DNA of 64,000 nt from Monilinia fructicola (lineage: Eukaryota > Ascomycota > Leotiomycetes > Helotiales > Sclerotiniaceae), in NCBI GenBank assembly GCA_008692225.1, contig VICG01000014.1, positions 1,302,001 through 1,366,000 on the forward strand, read 5' to 3'. Numbering within the stretch: the stretch's first letter is position 1; the number at the start of each line of letters is the position of its first letter. Below are positions 1-10,617 of the stretch, one piece after another. Made by a program: the position numbers and the translations under genes. Under the pieces are notes generated by a model. That model was given only the letters and a program-made list of their open reading frames with translations, searched no databases and was not told the origin of the DNA.

Positions 1-325
1 ATCAATGTCATATGAGACTAGGATCTCTATCATGATTGAAGACAGAAAGAGTGTAGTTCACTGTGCCAGATGCCTCTAATTGTGAGCTTGCCAAGTATGA
101 TTTTGATATATTGATATCGTCTCTCAATTAGAAAGGCGAACGCTTCTCCCTTCAGGTATCTAAATCTCTGAATCTTATTAGAGATAACGTTTCCGGGCTA
201 TGAAACTGATATCTGCAAGCCTCTTTCACTTCTTCTGATTCCTTTTCTTCTTTGGGGAGGAAACCGCACCTTCCTCTTTCTTGGTATCAGTGTTCTTTTG
301 CACTTTGGCTGAAGGCAACTCTAGC

Positions 326-1747
326 TCAAGTGTCGAAGATGCTTTCTTCGAAACCATCGGTGCCAATACTGCTTTGCCTTTCGGCTTTTTGAGAAGAACG
401 CTTCGGTACAGATCCTCTCGCTGTATTCTTTATTTCCCCTTCAGACTTTGCAGCGGTCGATTCTGCCTTTTGAACAGTAGATTCCACTGCTGCAGCCTTT
501 GTGTTTCTGGCGACAGGCTTTAATATTATTCTTGTCTTTTTGGCAGCTGGTTCTGGCTCGAGAGCACCATCAGCAGACCTCTTAATAGTAGATTTTTCTA
601 TTTCTAGTAGACTCTTTGGTGGTTTTATCACTGCGGAAAACTCCTCCGCATGCCGTTTCTTGAGTATTACCTGGAACTCTGCAAATGTGACAATTTCGTT
701 GGTGTCTGGATCAACCACGAGCATAGAGTCCTAGATATTCAATATTGAGCAGCTCCTCAAGATAATAAGTTCATAAAATAAAATGTGTCATGATACTTAC
801 CTGGCTTTTTAGTAAATCTCGCTGTAGTTTTTCAAACTTCGTTTCCAAGTTGATTGATTCTGTCGACCCTTCCCAATCTTTTTGGATCTCTTCCATCTCA
901 GCCTGATTATCCAACAAAATTAGCATCTGATCCAGCTTTGCCCTTTTGGCTTCGATAGATTCTAGTTCTTTCTTGATTCTTTCCTTCTCCACTCCTCTCT
1001 TCTCCACTCTCTCTTCCTCCAATTGTTTCCTCTTTGCAGTCGCCTCCACAATCTTTTTTTTCCAGCCTTGTTGAATTAATCTCTGGTCATTGATACTATC
1101 TTGGTCGCTATGACGAGTCCAGTTTCCATCTGTGTCCAAGGAATAAGTGAAAATAGTCGCATTTGGCCACCCATGGCGCACTTTAACATTCTTCGCAATC
1201 TTCTTTTTCAGACCGCGTAAAAGCTGCATCTGACCGATTACCACAATTTCCAGGGTTTTTTGCGCCTCCTCTATAGGAAAATATTCGCCTTTCAGAAATT
1301 TATCCACGAATTCAACCTCCTTTTCCTTTGATCTGACACCTGGCGGCGAAGATACCCAAGAGCCATGAGATGGATCTCTATCGCTGTCTTCCCGCAAATC
1401 CCATGCCATCCGCCCGTTGCGGCCTGCGAGTGCAGGCATAGGTTGAATCTGTATACCTCTACTTATTACGTCACGAAGTCCCCTTCGAGCAGTTATTAAA
1501 CATCGTTTCATCGGCGAAGAGAAAATATGTGTAATGTATCCCGCGTGCTTTTGCATATCCTTATATAGCTCCTCACATTGCAGCTCTCCTTTAGGTGATA
1601 TTCCGTTGTCAGTACGCGCTCTCTCCTTATCAGACTATTCCAAGGTTAGTCATACCATATCTTTATGATATATCAGGAAATTACCGTTGCATGGCGAATA
1701 ATATGGATGATCATGAAGGGTGGTCTTTCTGCTATCGATGTAGACAT
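326..1747 (-). CDS. Histidine phosphatase (phosphoglycerate-mutase-like) family protein, three exons
   Basis: Exons read 1747-1685, 1634-801 and 730-326, giving about 433 residues. The first exon encodes 21 residues ending in IIRHAT, which is the catalytic RH motif of the histidine-phosphatase superfamily. The 50-base intron (1684-1635) has GTAATT at its 5' end, a GACTAAC branch point and TAG. After it the protein reads D-N-G-I-S-P-K-G-E, the usual 'D..LT..G' helix, and then SSPMKRCLITA, the second family block. The second intron (800-731) starts GTAAGT and keeps the frame. The C-terminal third is Lys/Glu-rich, coiled-coil-like (around residues 200-290), then basic and low in complexity; it is not part of the phosphatase fold. 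Fungal proteins of this type are often annotated as phosphoglycerate mutase family without a proven substrate. The first exon is my reconstruction; the catalytic motif makes it convincing. Confidence 0.85.
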
Positions 1748-4094
1748 TCTGGCGCGACAAAGACCGACTCGGGGTTCCCGTAATGCAAGTTCAGTACGTT
1801 AAATTTTCAAAGAGCTCGAGTCTTGAGATTAGATAGCTCATGTGCTCACAGGAGCTACCCTGGACAAGATATAGTCATGCAAGATGGTTTCGTGCTTTGT
1901 GCTTTAGCAATTTCTAGAGAGCACGCAGCCAATTGACAACCTTCGAGTAGATTTTGAGAATATACAAGAACTCACAGGTGAGTCTTTCGTCTGGACGGCC
2001 GTGTTTGGTAAAAGATCCAACAAACTTAGAAACAAGATTACAATGAAGAAGTTCTTCTATCTATACTTTATCTATTCTTTCACCGACCACTGTGTCCTTT
2101 CTTTCCCTCCTCCCCCCACACACATTCATTCAATCTTCTTTGCCATCTCCTTGCCATTTTTTTGTATATATCTATTCTGAAATAGCACGTATTTGTTCCT
2201 TATGGAAGCAACAGAACTATCTATGTTTCACGCTGCATTCTCAAGAGATAAGTTAAGACCCCCCATCTCCCTAATTTCTCTTCAACATAAATAAAACCTC
2301 CAACAGCTCCTCATTGGGTGATAAAATTTCTCGATATGAAATACCGAGTCTCAAACCTTCTCCTCTTGGATATGCATGATCAATCATAAGCAAGCCAATT
2401 CTCTCAAAATATCCATCATCTCCATGACTAGAATCACCTCGACAGGTTTTCTAAGAGATTTGCCCTGATAATATTTGTGAATATCTAGTCATGATTGATG
2501 ATGTTTCAGAATGTCCCTATCTGTTGGGTCATCCTTTCTGTATCTCCATTGACATGATCCCCGAAACTGTAACTGTTTCTGCAACTCTCGCAAAATTATC
2601 TCAGCTTCCACGTAAGGCGCAGTGATGTGAAAACTTTTCGTTCCGCAAAAGCCCTTTTATTCGAAAAGAACATAGACCTGGTCCTCTATCTGCTTCTTCA
2701 CTTGAGGCTCTCGATCCGAAATATATGATCTCCGATTTCAAAGACCCAAAAAACTCTCACTTCGCTCGTCATTTCCTCCGATCCCTTAACATACCATCGA
2801 TCCCATGACCAGCTTAGGGAAGCAAGGCGCCGATGTTCAAATTTTGACATCAATCTAAAATAAGCAGACTCGGGGGTGCTCAGTACCATAGACGAAGCCT
2901 GTATCTCATCTCGATGGAAGATCAGCGGAACTTCGAGCCCGACCTAGCTCTCCTATGCCTTCCTTCTCTGGTTAGTTATTCAACACATTTATACAATCCC
3001 TACCATTGCCCTGATAGAAGTACCTGGATTTTGAGCGCTATATTCAATAATGTGAATGGCAAAGATCGCTAGTGTAGTTCATTTTGACAAATATGGCACC
3101 TGTTGGTAAGTTACATAAACTACCTAGGTACTACAGGAATAGACAGGAGGCCAATGATGACTGACTTTATTATCCCCCTCTTTTCTTGTCTGGCCCACCA
3201 TTTTCTCAGCTGTAAAGACGAATTCCTCCAACGTTGGATCTGGAGATCAAGTTGGATCTCGACCAGAATGTTTCGTTGTAGCTTTTCATCTTCACACTTG
3301 GGCAATGGCAATGACAGTGTGAAATAATCTAGTGGACGAAACTTGTATTTATGAAAAATTGAAGCCAGAAGTGCCATGAGGGAGATGCGAAAGGTCGATT
3401 TGAGTCATCTGACGCTACCTTGCCCTCCCTTGCCTTGAAGGTGCTTAAGCAAGTGGGAGCTGTTTCCTTTGCACGAAGTAGTAGGTGTGAATACATATGG
3501 ATAAATTTCAGGACTGTGACAGTTGCTAATGTAGACAACGGAGATAAGCGACTCTATTTTCATCGTGTGGTATGGGAATTCGTAGTCGTGTTCAACCTCT
3601 ACCTCACAATTCATCGGTGCCCAAACTTCAACTTGGATGTATAGAATAGAGGAATATCTGGAAGTATAGGAAACATTTTGAATATATCGCCCGATGATTG
3701 GGGATGGTAACATTGATAAAAAATTGGTTCGATACATTTTGAGGTGGCCAATGTTTATATTGACTCCAAAAATAGATATTCATCTTAATGGCAAAAAGCT
3801 GGTAACATGAAATATTCGCAAAATAACATACAGCCCTCCTCCATGTACATTGATAAACTCCGACGAGAGAAAGAATCATGTGTCGGTGGCTGAAACTACC
3901 AGCATTGAGTGGTGTGAAGAAGCCATCAACCAACATTTATGGTTGTGACGTCAGAGAAGATTCAACATAAATTCTCCCAGGGTCTAGAGCACACAAGAAT
4001 CCTTACCATCCTCAACCTTCCTTACACACTCACCTCAACTACTTGTCGAAGTACAAGAATAAGACGACTGCAAAACACAATCACGGCAATCGCA
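1748..4094. other. Long intergenic stretch, no confident gene
   Basis: No ORF here carries a recognisable domain. A run of 106 codons on the plus strand (2491-2808) looks coding in composition but is cut by one TGA at 2623-2625 and has no clear splice sites; it may be a relic (see findings). Pyrimidine-rich DNA lies around 2095-2160. One copy of the palindrome TACCTAGGTA lies at 3121-3130. The last few hundred bases presumably hold the promoter and 5' leader of the RidA-like gene. Confidence 0.5.
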
Positions 4095-4673
4095 ATGTCA
4101 TCAACAACCAGTTCGTACAAATCCAGCAAAGTCCACGAGCGCGCGCCATCTCGTACCGCCCTCACAATCCCAACGATCGCTCCCCCAAATGGGAATTATG
4201 CACACAGCAACACAATTCCCTCCAACAAATCCACAGTCTATCTTAGTGGTTTTGTGGGTGATTTGCCCGGTGATGGGCGTATCATTTCAGGGGGGGTAGC
4301 TGCGCAGACTACGCAGATTATGCGAAATTTGAAAGCTATTTTGGAAGCTAGCGGGAGTGGCTTGAATAAAGTGGTGCAGAGAAGAGTATTTTTGGTGGAT
4401 ATGGGAGATTTAAAGTAGGTTCTAACTTTACCTTGGTTTGAGAGGAAGGGGGTAGACTTTCGGGAGTGTTTGTGGTTGTGGTCGTGTGAGGAATGGTTGG
4501 AAGATGAAGTGGGTAAAAGGGATTTCCGCTAACTATCATTCTTTAGAACGGTAGATCGAATCTGGGGGGAATGGGTCAAGGAACCATTTCCAGTGAGCAC
4601 TTGTGTACAGATTGTAAGGTTGGCGAAAGACGCCGCAAGAGTAGAGATTGAGGTTGTCGCAGAAACAAACTGA
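4095..4673 (+). CDS. RidA/YjgF/YER057c/UK114 family protein, two exons
   Basis: Exons 4095-4414 and 4547-4673 give about 148 residues. The 132-base intron starts GTAGGT, has GCTAACT shortly before its CTTTAG acceptor, and joins in frame. Visible family features are VYLSGFVGD early (the strand after the variable N-terminus), the helix AAQTTQIMRNLKAILEASG, VVQRRVFLVDM, and near the C-terminus PVSTCVQIVRLA followed by VEIEVVA. RidA proteins hydrolyse reactive enamine/imine intermediates from PLP enzymes; more divergent members have other or unknown roles. The usual substrate-binding Arg in the 'R..v.v..L' segment corresponds to the VQIVRLA region. I chose the ATG at 4095 (MSSTTSS); the same frame is open upstream to a possible ATG near 3939, but that stretch reads like 5' leader. 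The exact subfamily is not determined. Confidence 0.85.
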
Positions 4674-5859
4674 AATGAAATATTTTCCTCAAAACTTCCA
4701 TTGATCCCACACATACTAAGGTGGAGGGTCAGGATACTACCTCGTGGAATGTGAGAACTGGATGAAATTGCTTCCTCCGTGTGACAGTCTATGCATTTCT
4801 TGGCGTCTAACTGGCTGTTAGGAACCGCTACTAAGCTTCCTTCTGTTGGTAAATCTGAAACCATCCTATCATAAGATTTGCACTCAGAAAAGGAAAGAAA
4901 GGATTGAGAATAGGAGAGAAGATTGTGTTGCATCAAATGCATACGCCAGACTCACCATATGGTATTCCATTCCCGATGGTAATAAGAACCAGGCATACGG
5001 GATCCGTTATGAACAGAGAGCATTTGAATGAGAGATGTGGTTGTCGTACCCAACGAACTAGTCACGATATTACTCAGGATTTTTCAACTTCGGCCCCTTC
5101 CTTCTCTCTAGTCCGTCATCTTGTACACAGAATTCCAATCAGAGATGGCCCAATCCTGTCAAGATGTTGATTGATGAATCTCCCCAGGACGTTTTAATGT
5201 GTCGCTTGTTACCTGGCTGAATTTCGTATATATCTGGTACAAACCGAGATCATCCATACTATCCCATCATGATCCCGCCATGCAAATATTACATTGTTCG
5301 AATCGCCAGGATCGAAGGCTGATGAGGCTGGAGGCGGATGACGATTAGATGGGACCAGAAACTTTACTCAATCATTGAGATAAGGGCTCTATTAACAATC
5401 CCTTTTTAAAGAAGCGATGAAGCACTGCACGTAGTTATAACTATCATCATCAATATCTACCAACGAAAAGTAAGCAAGCAGCCAAACTGCCTGATGTGAG
5501 ACACGTGTTATATGTCTGCTCCTACAGATTCTATGTCAATCATTGCCACATCTTCGGATAATTCTTCGAAACCTAAGATTGTTCTTATTACTTGAATACC
5601 TTTTTAGCTATTGCCTATTGGTGTTATGCCGTCAAAGCTAACACCATCAATGACAAGTAATGGCTATATAACCACGTGATAAACAACGCTAATTTAATTG
5701 GACCAATAGTGTGAAGTAACCATTCACGAAGAAAGGTTATCCAATGAGTAACGATAGTTGGGCGGAAACTTGTCATCCTGAAATTATGATGCGGATGTAA
5801 CCATTGGAGCTTCTACCACCCTAAGCGTAAAGTATGAGCTATATCAGGAGTTAAGGGGA
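4674..5859. other. Intergenic, nothing recognised
   Basis: Short ORFs on both strands lack domains, and the longest minus-strand one (4529-4942) largely mirrors the second RidA exon. Base composition is unremarkable. I see no tRNA, inverted repeat or long tandem repeat. Confidence 0.4.
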
Positions 5860-7485
5860 ATTCAGTAGATTAGGTGCTGGCATTTCGCCAGAATGTCGGT
5901 TCCCTAAGGTTTTGACAAATTGCCAGAAACGAGGAGCCTCCCCTGAAGCAGGAAACGAGTTCAATGGGACCCAGGCAGGACATACCATAGCCTTCTCCAT
6001 AATTTTGATGAGATCGTCAAAGCGAAGAGGGAAAGGGTATATCTTCTCTTGTAGCCTCCTTGAAGATGGGCACGATAGTTCATTTACGGCTTGTGATATC
6101 CCTCTTCTCTGTTGAACTTTAGTATATTACAATAAGCATCATGTCGCAATCAGTTCACCTCTGTCTTTTGGAAGACTTTATCTAGAATCATATCCCTCAT
6201 GTTCACTTCGCAACTCCCGCCTCGCCAGAATATGCTGCTTTGCGCTCAGCATTCTGCTTGTTCAGTTATATCGTAAGACCTTGACGATACAAACAGCCGG
6301 GGCGAAAAAGTTTTGGAAAACTGAAGCGAACCAAGCCAGAAAATATAATTAATAAAACATATCCTTCTTCTACACGAGATAGTGAACTGCCACCGAATGA
6401 GATCAACGGTCCAAACTATAGGAATTTACCCGACTTGCAGTAAATATACGATCCAAACGATGTTTTTCTCTAGCCTGGCCATAAAAAAGCCGATGATAAC
6501 CTATTAATAAGCGACAGCAGATTGGCAAGTCCTGCATAGGTATGTATGAAGATTTCGCAACACCCAGACCGTAGAGGATGTTGACCGACAGCAATAGAAT
6601 AGAACCAAGGTTTGTTTCTTGCTTATTCATTTGGGTTACAATTGTGAGAAGGGCACTTTGCCATCCATCTTGTACCCAGGCGGTTCCCGGCACCGTCTGC
6701 TTAGCTAATGCGGATATCAATCCTGGATAGCTGTGTGATGATATCCTATGAGCAGTGTCGATACAGTCTTGGAAAGATATCGCAGGTCATTCTCTTGTTT
6801 GTGGTGAGTATCTTTGGGTCAAAGGGGGTACGACGTGCTTTCCAAACTCCGTGAAATCAAGCGGGCGTGGCAGTCGCGAAAGGGAGATCAAGGAAGCGAG
6901 ACCGCTAAGACTATTATCCACGAGTGTCCTCGTCAAGCACTTGTGAACCTTTCTTGACGGGTACGTTAAATGTTGGTAGAATCTGGTAGGTCAGCGAAAT
7001 ATTGAACGAGCTGCTGCAAGAGCAGTGCAAGGGATGGAGCAAAGTAGTATCGGCGGCGGGAAACATAAAAAGATGCATTCCCTCGTCTAGAGCTATCTGT
7101 AACCTTTCAACGAGAGGATGAATGCCTGGAGAGTCAATAGCCTATATCAAATCCCGTGTGAACAAGAAGTATCCCACAATTTCCATTCCCACAAAAACTC
7201 CTCAACCTTACCGAAACAAAACAATCTACCCGCGTGTAAACTTATCTCTTGAACCCCATTTCCTCAGTACTCGCATCATCTCCATCATCGTCTATTTCTG
7301 CATCAGCTCTCAGACCAACGATGAAGCAATGAGGAAATTAACCTAAGTGGCAGCTCTTCACATGTCGTGCGGAGGAAATCGTCCACTCGTGGATCCATTG
7401 CCAACATTACAGATGTAGCAGCATGCGTTACAATATCCGGGCTCATTTGCTGAAAGATACGGGATTTCGTTGCATTGCGTGACAT
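5860..7485 (-). pseudogene. Broken coding-like region, unidentified protein
   Basis: Several minus-strand segments read like ordinary protein but lie in shifting frames: about 7485-7306 (starts MSRNATKSRIF, includes DPRVDDFLRTTCEELPL), 7134-7040 (SPGIHPLVERLQIALDEG), 7080-6985 (ALLLQQLVQYFADLPDS), 6958-6787 (LPRPLDFTEFGKHVVPPL), 6720-6403 (GSILLLSVNILYGLGVAK) and about 6048-5862 (FPASGEAPRFWQFVKTLG). Some junctions have plausible splice signals, such as an acceptor at 7139-7135 (TATAG). Others need a frame change within a continuous stretch (for instance between about 7060 and 7000), and I could not join them all with introns. The simplest reading is a decayed gene; a multi-intron gene with assembly errors is the alternative. 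I do not recognise the family. Confidence 0.4.
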
Positions 7486-8125
7486 GGTACTCTACTTCTC
7501 CGAGTAACGATGTCGATAAATCTGGATTTTGTTCACAGGTCGCCTCGCTGTCAACGGGAAAGGACGCATATCAGACCGTGCAGCTCCATGGTTGGCTCTG
7601 CTAAGAACTGAGAACCTCCGTATATGATTTTGAAACTTTTTCGTTGGGAGGGGCGAAAGAAAATTCTGGCTGGCCTGGGAATGACAAAGGATGCCCAGGT
7701 GGAGCTGGTTTCTTATCATCAGACCTAATAATATATGAAACCCCGAACTGGCAATGCCATCATATATACTAACATGGGTATGAAGCTCCAAAAAATACCT
7801 TTGGTATGAGGTACAACATGAATTTGTTATGCAGATTATACAGTTTGTGCAATTCGGATGTACAGGTCCACAAGAAGCAACCTGCTTCTTTCTGAAAATT
7901 TCACATTCGCCATGTTAAATTCTGCAGGCCAGCCAGCCAACTGCCTACCTTATCCTCAGACTAACCTCAGCACTTGAAGCGTTGTCCTGGAAGCCCATAT
8001 CTTCATCCTACAAGATCTTCAAAGGGAGTATTTTCTCCTTGCCACAAAAACGTAGCTTGTGTCCGCAGCCCGTAAATCCTCACATTTAACCTCGAGTATG
8101 GCATTCTTTTCCTTGGAACAATCCC
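7486..8125. other. Intergenic, nothing recognised
   Basis: This spacer lies between the broken coding-like region and the convergent end of the next minus-strand gene. Its ORFs are short and without domains. I see no repeats or RNA genes. Confidence 0.4.
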
Positions 8126-8943
8126 TCAACCCTTCCCATCTCCAACTAGCCCCGTCAGGCCCTCCATAACCTTCGGCCTCCCCTGCCGCCTAATCTCCAA
8201 ATCTCTCTCGACCAGCCTCAGGGGCACACTTGAACTCGATGGATCGGCTCGCGTAGATCTCCTTTCAAGCACTTCACCTTCCTCTCCATCGTTATTCTCA
8301 GTATACACTTCCTCCTCATTCCACGCACTCCTCTTCCCATTATCACTCTCCCAATCTGCCAGTCCCTGGCTCCACATGCTAGGCTCCAAGCCTTTATTTA
8401 GATGCGCTGCAATCCCCGACCTCCTCAGATCAATGGGTTTGAAAGGGCCATACAGAGGATTGGTGAGGGGGTGAGATATATATTGGTCATGAGTGTAGCG
8501 CGAAATATTAAGAGAAAGGGAGAAAACCTTTTCGACGGGCTTTTGCGCAGGTGGCGCCGTTCCCTCGGGAGGTTGTGGAACAGGCGGCGAGGTCTGCGCA
8601 TCCGGCTCGACAATCAGTCGATAGCGCACTGGGCTCGCATTGATGATCTCCTGCGCCGCAGTCGCGGAGCCGAAGATGGACACGAATGCGTTCTGGATGG
8701 GGGATACAGGGTGGTGCTAATTCATCCCGACTTAGCTTTCCTCGCTCCACCCACTTCAAGAAGCATACGGCGGGAAATAGACAAACAAACCTTCAAACTC
8801 CTAAACATGGTAACTTCTCCAAATCGCTCCAAAACCCTCAGCACCTCTCTTCGTTCCGCGAATGTCCTCGCCGAGGGGAATATCTTAACATGGACGGTAC
8901 GATTCGACGCGTTGGAACTCGCGGCGCGCAGCGAGGCTGCCAT
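8126..8943 (-). CDS. Conserved-looking hypothetical protein, RRM-like N-terminus, probably mitochondrial
   Basis: Exons 8943-8791 and 8716-8126 give about 247 residues. The 74-base intron begins GTTTGT, ends TTAG, and joins codons AAG and CAC in phase. The N-terminus MAASLRAASSNASNR is Ala/Ser/Arg-rich with no acids, as in a mitochondrial targeting peptide. Residues about 17-85 (HVKIFPSARTFAERREVLR, then FGEVTMFRSLK, then NAFVSIFGS) have the beta-alpha-beta order of an RRM-like fold, with a loop matching 'FG.V...R'. The second half is Pro- and charge-rich, ending in GRPKVMEGLTGLVGDGKG. RNA binding in mitochondria is an inference from these two features; I recognise no named family. Confidence 0.75.
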
Positions 8944-9813
8944 TTTCAAAGTTACGATGTAGGTTTAAGAGCTCTGTGTGAGCTTTTTTCTATTGAATTG
9001 GCATTGACAGTTGTTTGAAGATGGAGGGGTTCTCGATGGATATTAATTAAAATGCAAGGCCCGGGGAATTCTGGCAAGGCTGAGTTCAGTGAGTGAAGTT
9101 TACGTTGACCGAGATGAGGTGAGAGTGTAGTTAAGGTTACGGGGAATAGTTCTAGTTCTGATGTTCTACTCGGTAACCTTACAGGATTTCATAGTTCGGA
9201 GAAGTTCACCTAGTCCACTACACTCAACTGAAAAATCATGAATTCTATTCATCATTGTTGCTCTTGGTGAAGTAAGCTGTCATCAGTATTCCCTCGTAAA
9301 TGCTCAAAGCTTAAACAATTCGAATATACTAGCAAGATTTCACAATCATCGACTTTCAATCTTGAAGGAGTCATAGGGGTTATTTTAGATGGCTCGCTTG
9401 CACAGAAAGCAAAATGTGAAGAATGGAATCGAGTAACATGTGCTTGTACGACAAGCACGAATAATAATTAAAGTGTAATATCGTATCCAGCAGATATATA
9501 ATCTAGTCCGTGAATATTCTCAATTTGGACCGTGTTCTCACAGTTTCCAAAATCCCGGGGTATAAATGTTTGAACAAACTCAAGCCAACCAAGGCGAGTA
9601 AGTAAAGATGTCCGGCCCATTTACCAGATCCCCAAGCCAACCTGAACCCAAATCCGCTCCCTGGATGACCAGCCGTGAGGCCCATCCGTGTATCCATCCG
9701 ATCCAACCCATCAAACGCCAATTCTAAAACCTAGAAGTCGAACCTCGGTAGAAAAATTTACAGTGTCCCTCAAACACATGTCCCCAAAAGAACCCAAGGG
9801 TATAGAACTCCAA
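8944..9813. other. Intergenic, nothing recognised
   Basis: This stretch joins the presumed promoter of the gene at 8943 to the 3' end of the gene at 9814. It includes AT-rich DNA near 9450-9500. No ORF or RNA is supported. Confidence 0.4.
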
Positions 9814-10617
9814 TCATTCAACCACTCTCCTGACGTTTCCTTTTCTAACTCTCATTCTTGGGGCCTTGGCAACCTTTGACCTAACCCCGCCAACACTTTC
9901 CATGCTTGTCCTACACCTCAACCCATGCTTTCTAATGCCACTCGGTGTACTTGCTCTTCTGAGCGACAAGCAATCATCGTCCTTATCCCAATTACTTCCT
10001 TCGACATACGCTTCATCGACATCATTAACGACAGTATGTAACCATCTCCTTCTCGCCTTCTCAGCTTCCATCTCAATCCAATCATTTTTGGTGCCACACT
10101 CAACATCTAGGGGAGAGATAGGCGAGTAACCGATGCTGTCTTTTGAAGGCGACTTGCGCAAAATGCATTGAGAATTATTGATAAGCATATCTTCTAACAA
10201 TGTGCTAATATCGCGAGCGTGGGAATTGGAACATTGAAGTTGCACATTAAGTTGACGTTGTAGTCTTCGGCAGGTTAGAACTCCGCTCCTTGGGGGAGAT
10301 GTGGGTGTTGTAGGTACGGATTGTGTGGCGTCGATCTGACAAGACATTTCCGAATCTTCGGATAAGGAAGGTGTTGGTGATAAGTATTGCCGAGACTGGA
10401 TGGTTCGTGTATGTTCATAGGAAAGAGACTGCTGATCAAATTGATTGATAATATCATCAAGTGGAGAGGAAGGATTGTAGTCGTTAAAGAAAGGATATGA
10501 ATTGGTGGAAGGTGATATTGGTACTAGAAATGAATCGTCCCTTGGAGATGGTTGCACGTCATCATCAAACTGATAAGGATTGGTCGGAGCAGCGCCGAAA
10601 GTAAAGTTTTCAAACAT
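9814..10617 (-). CDS. Hypothetical fungal protein, single exon, 267 residues
   Basis: This is an intron-free ORF with ATG at 10617. The first half is acidic and rich in Ser, Pro, Asn, Asp and Tyr (for example QPSPRDDSFLVPISPSTNSY), so probably disordered. A central helix-prone stretch reads LTCRRLQRQLNVQLQCSNS and continues with a Leu/Ile/Met segment (STLLEDMLIN). A second helical patch contains WIEMEAEKARRRWLHTVV. The C-terminus is strongly basic (KVAKAPRMRVRKGNVRRVVE), resembling a nuclear-localisation or nucleic-acid-contact tail. I recognise no family. The regular codon use and clean frame support a real gene, perhaps a small regulatory nuclear protein; that role is inference only. Confidence 0.75.
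   Translation of the reverse strand: MFENFTFGAAPTNPYQFDDDVQPSPRDDSFLVPISPSTNSYPFFNDYNPSSPLDDIINQFDQQSLSYEHTRTIQSRQYLSPTPSLSEDSEMSCQIDATQSVPTTPTSPPRSGVLTCRRLQRQLNVQLQCSNSHARDISTLLEDMLINNSQCILRKSPSKDSIGYSPISPLDVECGTKNDWIEMEAEKARRRWLHTVVNDVDEAYVEGSNWDKDDDCLSLRRASTPSGIRKHGLRCRTSMESVGGVRSKVAKAPRMRVRKGNVRRVVE

Noticed and set aside
4529..4942. Minus-strand ORF of 137 residues
   Set aside because: Much of it is antisense to the second RidA exon; no domain.
8402..8962. Plus-strand ORF of 186 residues
   Set aside because: It lies antisense to both exons of the better-supported minus-strand gene and has no domain.
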